DNA of 20,016 bases, taken from assembly GCA_031274845.1 (NCBI GenBank), contig JAISPN010000025.1, forward strand, positions 1-20,016. The letters run 5' to 3'. Positions 14,328 through 20,016 of the stretch are shown piece by piece. Both the position numbers and the translations under genes were made by a program. The notes beneath the pieces were generated by a model. The model was not told the origin of the DNA. It searched no databases and worked only from the letters and a program-made list of their open reading frames with translations. The stretch's first letter is position 1. Each line of letters begins with the position of its first letter. This DNA comes from Acidobacteriaceae bacterium. GTDB taxonomy: Bacteria > Acidobacteriota > Vicinamibacteria > Vicinamibacterales > CAVVIG01.

Positions 14328-14560
14328 CAATCTTTGGCATCGGCGCCACCTCGTTGCAAATACTCTCTTGTCGCCGTGCGACTCGGAATCACCGTTTTCA
14401 GAAAAAAACTTTCCTCATCTTCCACAAACGGCACCAGATACACGTAGCCATCACACGTCACCACCAACACGCGCTGCCCCGGATACCTGGCCTGATTCGG
14501 ATGCGCGAGCACATCCAGCATGCCCCCCGCCGGCGGAGCGCCGACGTTAGACGCACGCAC
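14327..14560 (-). pseudogene. 5'-truncated toxin of the CopG-type pair
   Basis: 77 codons from a GTG at 14560, or 64 from an ATG at 14521. The part from GGMLDVLAHPNQ onward (AHPNQARYPGQRVLVV, then GYVYLVPFVEDEESFFLKT and VIPSRTATREYL) closely matches the C-terminal two thirds of toxins found with this antitoxin type. The usual first 25-30 residues (a W-x-x-x-K-N start and a RGISFEDV helix) are missing. The upstream frame has an in-frame TGA five codons before the GTG, and the other frame there shows no trace of the missing part. This suggests a 5' deletion or replacement, leaving a probably inactive toxin. The alternative is a genuinely short variant. Its assignment to the BrnT/RelE superfamily is from memory of the motifs. 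Confidence 0.65.
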
Positions 14561-14752
14561 ATCGCGATCGGGTCATGTCATCTCCCGCCTTCGCCATTCG
14601 TCACGTCACCTTCGCACACGACACATGCCTCGCCTTCGCACTTGGCCTCATTCCTCTTCGGGTTTCACGACGCCATCGAAACAAAAAAATGATGTAATAT
14701 TTCTGAAAAATCAGCGACACGACTAGACACAAAGAGACAGAGAGCGCGAATC
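14561..14752. other. Divergent gap before the autotransporter gene
   Basis: It holds three scattered copies of CCTTCGC (14588, 14609, 14633). An AT-rich island at 14680-14712 contains a -10-like TAATAT (14695-14700) that could start plus-strand transcription; no good -35 is seen. CTGA-AAAA-TCAG (14703-14714) is a minor hairpin. Confidence 0.35.
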
Positions 14753-16039
14753 ATGACCTATTGCTATCGATCTTCTTATAATCGAACGATTACCAACCGC
14801 CACCTCGGCTTATGGCAGGCAGCGGTTTGCGCCGTGGCCACCGTGCTGGCCGTCGCCTCCCCCGCGCACGCGCAACACACGGCCACTGGCAACGCGACCG
14901 CCGCCAGCACGACGATGACACCGCTCCCTCCGGGGCTTGACACCAACCAGAAGAGCGTCGCGACCGCGCTCATGAACGTCTTCAACGCCACAGGAGAGAT
15001 TCCGCTGGCGTTCGACGCCTTGTCGCCGGAGAGTCTCACGCACGTCTCGGGCGAAGTCGCCACCGGCGTCTCGCGCGTCGGCATCAACGTCATGCAGCAG
15101 TTCCTGAGCGTGATCGCCGATCCCATGGTCGAAGGCTGGATCGTGTGCGACACGCCATCCGACTCTCCCCGGCGCAAGGAACAGTGCGAAACCAAGAGTT
15201 GGACCCCGTGGGTCGCTCCGTATGCCGGCGTGCGCACGAGCACCGGCGATGCGGGCGACGGCACGCACGACGTCACCAGCCATGTCTGGGGGCTGGCGGC
15301 CGGCGCGGACTATCGCATCTCGCCCAACACGCTCGTCGGCGTCGCGCTCGGCAGCGCCGGCACGAACGTCCGCCTGGCGAACGATCTCGGCACGAGCCGC
15401 TCCACCGTGGTCCAGCTCGGCACGTTCGCGCATCACACGCTCGGCCACGCCTCCGTCACCGGCGCGCTCGCCTACGATCGGCAAGACGTCACCACCGATC
15501 GCACGGTAACGATTACCGGCACCGATCAATTGCACGCGCTGTTCTACACGAACACGGTGTCGGGGCGGCTCGAAGGCGACTACCGGATCGCGGTGGGCGC
15601 CATCGACCTGTTGCCGTATGCGGCCGGACGGTTCACCAAACAGATGCTCCCGGCCTATACCGAAACCGCGAGCGCGGGCGCGGAGACCTTCGCGCTCGCC
15701 TATGCCTCAACGGCCGCGACCGACCGGCGCGCGGAACTCGGCCTGCGGACCGAGACGACCCATGTGGCTGATAACGGCGGCGTCTTCACGCTCGGCGGCC
15801 GCCTCGCCTGGGCACGAAACGTCAATCCAGCGCCGCACACCACGGCGTCGTTCCAGGCGCTGCCCGGTTCCACGTTCACCATCGACGGCGTCTCCATCGG
15901 CCGCGACGCCACGCTCGCCACGGTGGCTATGGGGATGGCATGGACCAACCGCTGGACGCTCGTCGGCTCGTTCGACAGCGCCTTCTCCAGCGCCAGCCGC
16001 ACGTACGTCGGCAAGGGATTGCTGCGCTATCGGTGGTAA
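14753..16039 (+). CDS. Autotransporter-type outer-membrane beta-barrel, no real passenger
   Basis: 428 aa. The signal peptide is long (about 1-40, cleavage after AHA), with a charged 20-residue leader. Residues about 60-125 (LPPGLDTNQKSVATALMNVF, then LSPESLTHVSGEVA and MQQFLSVIAD) form the linker or alpha-helical region that precedes autotransporter barrels. A loop bounded by Cys132 and Cys145 follows. From about 150 (WTPWVAPYAG) to the end is a barrel of about 275 residues with alternating strands, for example HVWGLAAGADYRI, YAAGRFTKQ and LGLRTETTH. It closes in GLLRYRW with C-terminal Trp, the BAM recognition signal. Normal autotransporters carry a long passenger; here only about 110 residues precede the barrel. 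It may be a stand-alone porin-like barrel. No partner gene is adjacent. Confidence 0.85.
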   Translation: MTYCYRSSYNRTITNRHLGLWQAAVCAVATVLAVASPAHAQHTATGNATAASTTMTPLPPGLDTNQKSVATALMNVFNATGEIPLAFDALSPESLTHVSGEVATGVSRVGINVMQQFLSVIADPMVEGWIVCDTPSDSPRRKEQCETKSWTPWVAPYAGVRTSTGDAGDGTHDVTSHVWGLAAGADYRISPNTLVGVALGSAGTNVRLANDLGTSRSTVVQLGTFAHHTLGHASVTGALAYDRQDVTTDRTVTITGTDQLHALFYTNTVSGRLEGDYRIAVGAIDLLPYAAGRFTKQMLPAYTETASAGAETFALAYASTAATDRRAELGLRTETTHVADNGGVFTLGGRLAWARNVNPAPHTTASFQALPGSTFTIDGVSIGRDATLATVAMGMAWTNRWTLVGSFDSAFSSASRTYVGKGLLRYRW

Positions 16040-16047
16040 AGCCGTTC

Positions 16048-16190
16048 GTCATCCGGTCGTCTGGCGATCTGGTCATTGACGAATTGAACGATTGGGGGAT
16101 ACCGGCTTCGGAGGGAACTCCTTGCTCGATTGAAAGATCCCGATCGTCAATGACCAGACGACCAGATGACGAGATGACCAGATCGCGCCA
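16048..16190. repeat. Inverted arrays of octamers (TGGTCATC-like)
   Basis: The left arm (16048-16082) and right arm (16144-16170) are inverse copies. They differ by one base and by an 8-base unit (CGATCTGG) extra in the left arm. Each arm is built of 8-mers close to TGGTCATC (TCGTCATC, TGGTCGTC, TGGTCATT), and further units run to about 16185. The centre holds GGAG-GGAA-CTCC. The array fills the gap between the convergent autotransporter and kinase genes, so it can form a long hairpin in both transcripts. There is no T-run. It could serve as a roadblock or stabiliser. Confidence 0.75.
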
Positions 16191-16191
16191 G

Positions 16192-17487
16192 TTACAGCCG
16201 CACCTCGAACGTTGTTCCTTGTCCGGCATGGCTGCGGGCGGTGACGGTTCCGCCGTGGGCTTCGACGATGGCTCTGACGAGGCTCAGGCCGAGGCCGAGG
16301 CCGCGCTCGGATCGGCTGGTGTCGCCGCGATAGAGCCGTTCCCAGATGTGCGGCAGATCCTCGGGAGGAATCCCGATGCCGGTATCGCTGACGAGGATTG
16401 AGACGGCATCGTTGTCGCGGTGAGCGCTGACGTCCACGGCTCCCCCTGACGGCGTGTACTTGATCGCGTTGTCGATGAGATTCGCGATCACCTGTTCGAG
16501 CCGCACGCGGTCGCCGGTGACGCTGAGCCCAGGCGCCTTGTGGACGACGAACCGCAGATGCTTCGCGTCCGCCACATCGCCGTACAGAGTGCCGTTGCGT
16601 TCGAGAAGGCCGTCGACCGCCACCATCTCGCGCGAGAGCGGCATCGCGCCGCTCTCGGCTTCGGAAATATCCATGAGCGTGTTGAGCATCAGCAACACGC
16701 GGTCGCTCTCCTCGACACAATCGGCCAGCGCGTCTCGATAGCGATCGGGGTCCGCCGTGCCGGCGAGCGCCAGCTCCGCGGTCCCGCGCAGGCGCGTCAG
16801 CGGCGTGCGCAGATCGTGCGCGACGTTATCGAGCGCGCCGCGCATGCTCGTGACCAGCCCTTCGATCTTGTCGAGCATCGTGTTAAACAAACGACTCAAC
16901 TCGTGCAGCGCATCGTCGCTCGGACCGACCTGCACACGTTCATCCGTTTTGCCGGTCGCAATCACACGGCGGACGGTGTCCGTCAGCCGGCGCACCGGTT
17001 GCAGCGCCGATTGGGTGGCGAGCCAGCCGCCGGTGAGCGCGAGGACGACGATCGACACCGTGATCAAGCCGAGCGTCGCGCGGAGTCTGGCGAGGATGTC
17101 CTGCCGCGCGTCGGTGCTCTTCCCCACCTGTACCAGCGTGCCGTCGGCAAGCCGCGCGGACGCGGTTTCAAGATGCGTCGTGTCCCACCCTTCGCTGTCG
17201 CTCAGTACGATCGCTTCGGCGCCGCGCGAGACGACGCGAACGAACAAGCGCTCGGGCGCCGTCCGCTGCTCGGCGCGAACCGTCGCGGCGAGCTCGCTCA
17301 GCCCGCCGCGTGCGTAGACCGACGCGTACTCGCCCAGCGATGCGTTGATGATCTGTTGATCGCGCGTGGCGAGCGACGCAGCCGTGAGCGCATACGTGAT
17401 GAGCACAAGGACGATCGACGCGGCGACAAACAGTGCCGCGTACCACAACGTGAGCGTGAGCGGCCGTCCGTAGCTACTGGAGGACAT
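16192..17487 (-). CDS. Sensor histidine kinase (HAMP, HisKA, HATPase)
   Basis: 431 aa inner-membrane kinase. TM1 lies at about 12-35 and TM2 at about 138-157, enclosing a periplasmic sensor of about 100 residues (38-137) with no recognised ligand fold. HAMP covers about 158-212 (QPVRRLTDTVRRV). The H-box is NVAHDLRTPLTRLRG with phospho-acceptor His224. The N-box is NLIDNAIKYT (336-345), G1 is DTGIGI (368-373), the F-box is HIWERLYRGD and G2 is RGLGLGLSLV. GAGGGG lies about 6 bases before the ATG. The gene overlaps the 3' end of its response regulator by 14 bp. The type is EnvZ/QseC/CusS-like. It is divergent to the TolC-EmrA operon, so it may sense a pump substrate or envelope stress. All catalytic motifs look intact. 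Confidence 0.96.
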   Translation of the reverse strand: MSSSSYGRPLTLTLWYAALFVAASIVLVLITYALTAASLATRDQQIINASLGEYASVYARGGLSELAATVRAEQRTAPERLFVRVVSRGAEAIVLSDSEGWDTTHLETASARLADGTLVQVGKSTDARQDILARLRATLGLITVSIVVLALTGGWLATQSALQPVRRLTDTVRRVIATGKTDERVQVGPSDDALHELSRLFNTMLDKIEGLVTSMRGALDNVAHDLRTPLTRLRGTAELALAGTADPDRYRDALADCVEESDRVLLMLNTLMDISEAESGAMPLSREMVAVDGLLERNGTLYGDVADAKHLRFVVHKAPGLSVTGDRVRLEQVIANLIDNAIKYTPSGGAVDVSAHRDNDAVSILVSDTGIGIPPEDLPHIWERLYRGDTSRSERGLGLGLSLVRAIVEAHGGTVTARSHAGQGTTFEVRL

Positions 17488-18142
17488 AGCCCACCCCTCG
17501 CACCGTCTGCAGCAGCTTCTGTTCGAAGGGCCGATCGATCTTGTCGCGCAGCCGGCTCACCAGCACGTCGACGATGTTCGTCTGCGGATCGAAGTTGTAG
17601 GCCCAGACATGCGACAGGATCATTGTCTTGGAGACGACCTTGCCGGCGTGACGCATCAGATATTCAAGCAGCGCGAACTCGCGCGGCCGCAGATCGATCG
17701 GCACGTCGCCGCGGACGACCCGGCGTGTCAGCAGATCGAGCGTGAGATCGGCGACCGTCAGCGAGACCGGCTCGGCCGCGCGCGTTGCCCGGCGCACCAG
17801 CGCCTGCACGCGCGCCAGCAACTCGGCAAACGCAAACGGCTTCGTCAGGTAGTCGTCGCCCCCCGCCTGCAAACCACGGACGCGATCGTCCACGGATCGC
17901 TTCGCGCTCAGGATGAGCACCGGCGTGGTCAACCCACGGCGCCGCATCGCGTCGATGACAGACAGTCCATCGAGCCCCGGCAGCATGAGATCGATAACGG
18001 CGATGTCGGGCGGATTCTGCAGCGCGGCATCAAGGCCTGCGCCGCCCTCGTGATGCACGTCGACCGCAAAGCCGGCTTCCCGAAGCCCTCGGCTGACAAA
18101 CTCCGCAATCCTCGCATCGTCTTCGATGATGAGCGCACGCAT
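17474..18142 (-). CDS. OmpR/PhoB-family response regulator
   Basis: 222 aa. The receiver domain (1-120) has acidic pocket Glu7/Asp8/Asp9, phospho-acceptor Asp51 (VIDLMLPGLDG), switch Ser79 and Lys101 (YLTKPF). The C-terminal winged helix (about 128-222) reads LRPREFALLEYLMRHAGKVVS, then ILSHVWAYNFDPQTNIVDVLVSRLRDKI and QTVRGVGYVLQ, typical of OmpR DNA-binding domains. AGGA lies about 7 bases before the ATG. It is the first gene of the two-component operon. Upstream, a 213-bp gap separates it from the divergent tolC-like gene. Such divergent placement commonly means control of the neighbour, but direct binding is not shown here. Confidence 0.97.
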   Translation of the reverse strand: MRALIIEDDARIAEFVSRGLREAGFAVDVHHEGGAGLDAALQNPPDIAVIDLMLPGLDGLSVIDAMRRRGLTTPVLILSAKRSVDDRVRGLQAGGDDYLTKPFAFAELLARVQALVRRATRAAEPVSLTVADLTLDLLTRRVVRGDVPIDLRPREFALLEYLMRHAGKVVSKTMILSHVWAYNFDPQTNIVDVLVSRLRDKIDRPFEQKLLQTVRGVGYVLQ

Positions 18143-18355
18143 AATGAAATCCTAACGCGCGCCTGAACCAGCAGCGCGTGTAACGACGCTGTATCACAGG
18201 CCACCAGCGCTCACCAAATCAAGACGTCCACCGCCACGGCGTAGTAATCTAGATAGTCGCCATAGCGTTCGATCGCGTCACATGGACGTCCTCCTCTCGA
18301 CTGGTCCTATCGCTATGTCCCTCGTCGAGTCCGCGTCCGGCGAGAAAGGATTCAG
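18143..18355. promoter_or_regulatory. Divergent intergenic region, regulator / tolC
   Basis: Sites seen: inverted CATAGCG (18261-18267) and CGCTATG (18311-18317), direct GACGTCC at 18223-18229 and 18285-18291, and CTGT-ATC-ACAG (18190-18200). Any of these could be regulator sites; OmpR-family proteins usually use direct repeats. I could not identify -35/-10 pairs with confidence. Confidence 0.35.
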
Positions 18356-19750
18356 GTGAAATCTGTATTGACCGCCACCCTGCTGCTGGTGGCATCAGCC
18401 GCATGGGCTCAAGGGCCCACCGCCCCGCGCCTCAACATCAATCCCAGTTTTTTCGGCAGCGTCCCTGACGGTACGGCGACCAGCGAACCCGTGGCCTTGA
18501 CGATCATCGATGCCATCACGAGGAGCTTGCAGCACAACCTCGGCCTGCTCATGACCGAAGAGACCGCCGGCAAGGCGCAAGGCGCCCGCTGGCAAACGCT
18601 CGCGAACCTGCTGCCCAACATTTCCGGCGGCGTGCAGGAAGTTCGCCAGGTCATCAATCTGGCGGCCTACGGCTTCCCGCTTCCTCCGGGGACGCCGACG
18701 ATGGTCGGTCCCTTCAATGTGTTTGACGCGCGCGTCAGGCTGTCGCAATCGATCGTCAATCTCGAAGCGACGAACGCCGATCGCGCCGCGCGGTACAACC
18801 TCGAAGCGAGCCAGCACGATGTGAGCAGCGCGCGCGATCTCGTGGTGCTAGCCAGCACGAATGCCTACCTGCAGGCGCTCGCCGCGGCGGCACGCGTCGA
18901 ATCCGTGCGCGCGCAACTGGAATCGGCGGAGGCGCTCTCCAAACAGGCGGGCGACCTGAAAGAAAGCGGGCTGGTGGCCGGAATCGACGTACTGCGCGCC
19001 GAGGTCCAATTGAGCACGCAGCGGCAACGCGCCACCGCCGCGAAGAACGAGTTCGACAAGTCGAAGCTGCAACTTGCGCGCGTCATCGGACTGCCGATCG
19101 GCCAGACGTTTACGCTGAGCGACGCGCTGCCGTCCGTGCCCGCGCCCGACCTGACGCTCGAACAGGCGCTCGACGAGGCCTACAAGACACGCCCCGACTA
19201 TCAGGCGGCGCTCGAGCGGATACAGGCGGCCGAAGCCGAACGCCGCGCGGTCGCAAGCGAGCATCTGCCGTCGGTGCGCCTCAACGCCGATTACGGCGCC
19301 CTCGGCTTGAAACCCAGCGATGCGGAAGCGACATGGACGGTTGCCGGCGCGGTCGATGTGCCGATCTTCAACGGAGGCCGCACCAAGGGGCGTCAACAAC
19401 AAGCCGACGCCGCGCTCCGGCAACTCAAGGCGGCCGCTGAAGACCTGCGCGCCGAGGTCGATTACGACGTCCGCACCGCATTTCTCGATCTGCAAGCGAC
19501 GAGCGAACAGCTTCAAGTGGCCACACGCGCGCGCGAGCTGGCACAGCAGCAGTTGACGCAGGCGCGCGATCGGTTTTCGGCAGGCGTCACCAACAACATC
19601 GAGGTCGTGCAAGCGCAGCAGGCGGTGGCGGAATCGAGCGAACAATACATCTCAGCACTGTATGGCTACAACGTCGCCAAGGCGCTGCTGAGCCGCGGCA
19701 TCGGCATCGCCGAAGCGGAAGTGCATCAGTCTGTGGGAGGTCGTCCGTAA
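18356..19750 (+). CDS. TolC-family outer-membrane efflux protein
   Basis: 464 aa from a GTG at 18356, with AAAGGA about 5-8 bases upstream. The signal peptide covers about 1-19 (ending AWAQ), with no lipobox, so it is TolC-like rather than OprM-like. Two OEP repeats follow. The first (about 47-240) has LTIIDAITRSLQHNLGL, NVFDARVRLSQSIVN and LVAGIDVLRAEVQLSTQRQ. The second (about 262-455) has LTLEQALDEAYKTRPDYQAA, WTVAGAVDVPIFNGGRTKG and FSAGVTNNIEVVQAQQAVAES. Long helices rich in Ala, Gln and Glu form the periplasmic tunnel. It is the outer-membrane duct of a tripartite pump. Its TAA directly abuts the ATG of the EmrA-like adaptor, so they are one operon. Substrate unknown. Confidence 0.95.
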   Translation: MKSVLTATLLLVASAAWAQGPTAPRLNINPSFFGSVPDGTATSEPVALTIIDAITRSLQHNLGLLMTEETAGKAQGARWQTLANLLPNISGGVQEVRQVINLAAYGFPLPPGTPTMVGPFNVFDARVRLSQSIVNLEATNADRAARYNLEASQHDVSSARDLVVLASTNAYLQALAAAARVESVRAQLESAEALSKQAGDLKESGLVAGIDVLRAEVQLSTQRQRATAAKNEFDKSKLQLARVIGLPIGQTFTLSDALPSVPAPDLTLEQALDEAYKTRPDYQAALERIQAAEAERRAVASEHLPSVRLNADYGALGLKPSDAEATWTVAGAVDVPIFNGGRTKGRQQQADAALRQLKAAAEDLRAEVDYDVRTAFLDLQATSEQLQVATRARELAQQQLTQARDRFSAGVTNNIEVVQAQQAVAESSEQYISALYGYNVAKALLSRGIGIAEAEVHQSVGGRP

Positions 19751-20016
19751 ATGGCGGAACAAGAAGAAAAACCATCGGGGGCCTCATCAGGCCGCATCGG
19801 AATATTGGTTGGCGTGCTCGTGCTCATCGTCGCCGGGGCCGGCGCATGGTGGACCCTGACGCGCGGACAGGAGTCGACCGACGATGCGCAGGTCGATGCG
19901 CACCTGATTCCGATGGCCGCGCGCGTCGGCGGTCACGTGCTGCGCGTACCGGTGGAAGACAATCAGATCGTGGACGCCGGCGCGGTCCTCGTCGAGATCG
20001 ATCCGCGCGACTATCA
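19751..20016 (+). CDS. EmrA/HlyD-type membrane fusion protein (3' end outside window)
   Basis: Partial: 88 codons plus two bases to the right edge. A short cytoplasmic N-terminus (MAEQEEKPSGASSGRIG) is followed by one membrane helix (about 17-36). Then comes ESTDDAQVDAHLIPMAARVGGHVLRVPVEDNQIVDAGAVLVEIDPRDY, the first half of the biotinyl-lipoyl-like domain with the TDDAQV and V-x-D-N-x-x-V motifs typical of EmrA. It links an inner-membrane pump, probably an MFS of EmrB type encoded beyond the window, to the TolC-like channel just upstream. The ATG follows the tolC-like stop with no gap. Confidence 0.9.
   Translation, partial: MAEQEEKPSGASSGRIGILVGVLVLIVAGAGAWWTLTRGQESTDDAQVDAHLIPMAARVGGHVLRVPVEDNQIVDAGAVLVEIDPRDY

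Noticed and set aside
14546..14552. GTTAGAC, a perfect integron core-site match beside the truncated toxin
   Set aside because: No matching RYYYAAC box or attC-like stem within about 150 bp; a 7-base degenerate motif is expected by chance.
16540..17745. Plus-strand open frame of 401 codons opposite the kinase and regulator
   Set aside because: The minus strand carries complete kinase and receiver motifs; the antisense frame has no family features.
1..20016. CRISPR array, tRNA, rRNA, transposase, phage or integrase genes
   Set aside because: Looked for on both strands and not found; the repeats present have 7-8 bp units without spacers of CRISPR length.

Overview
This is a GC-rich window of bacterial chromosome. 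Gene content suggests a Gram-negative soil-type bacterium, most likely an acidobacterium of the Vicinamibacteria kind. The basis is signal peptides ending in AQ, a TolB-like/M28 peptidase pair, TolC and autotransporter barrels, and an LppX/LprG-type lipoprotein outside actinobacteria. No rRNA, phylogenetic marker or tRNA is present, so the taxonomy is inference. No CRISPR array, IS element, phage gene or integrase was seen.

Layout. (1) 1-4512, minus strand: a tight run of a secreted two-repeat beta protein, an LppX/LprG-family lipoprotein, a 14-helix MFS exporter resembling mycobacterial P55 (Rv1410c), and a Uup-type ABC-F ATPase that runs off the left edge. The lipoprotein stop directly abuts the MFS start. 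(2) 4594-7547, plus strand: a TolB-like propeller protein and a secreted M28 metallopeptidase with PA and PDZ parts, overlapping by ATGA behind a good sigma70-like promoter. (3) 7606-11789: a patchwork of small accessory genes (Cdd1-like HhH, membrane proteins, XRE-2TM regulator, methyltransferase, AHSA1/SRPBCC, small secreted protein, GNAT), mostly on the minus strand. Several of their gaps share short sequence cores that look like degenerate integron attC sites. (4) 11882-14560, minus strand: a cold-shock protein, a DegP/HtrA protease with its terminator, and a CopG-type antitoxin with a 5'-truncated toxin. (5) 14753-16039, plus strand: an autotransporter-type barrel almost without a passenger. 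(6) 16192-18142, minus strand: an OmpR-family response regulator and its histidine kinase. They are divergent from (7) 18356-20016, plus strand: a TolC-family outer-membrane channel and an EmrA/HlyD adaptor cut by the right edge.

How it fits together. Most of the window concerns the envelope: lipid or drug export (LprG-P55-like pair), tripartite efflux (TolC-EmrA, with a divergent two-component system that may regulate it), periplasmic quality control (DegP) and secreted proteolysis. The most interesting points are the LprG-P55-like pair in a probable Gram-negative, the possible relic cassette array, and short 7-8 bp unit repeats in at least four intergenic places, two of them arranged as inverted arrays. 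The ABC-F and EmrA genes are both open at the window edges and were read directly from the sequence.
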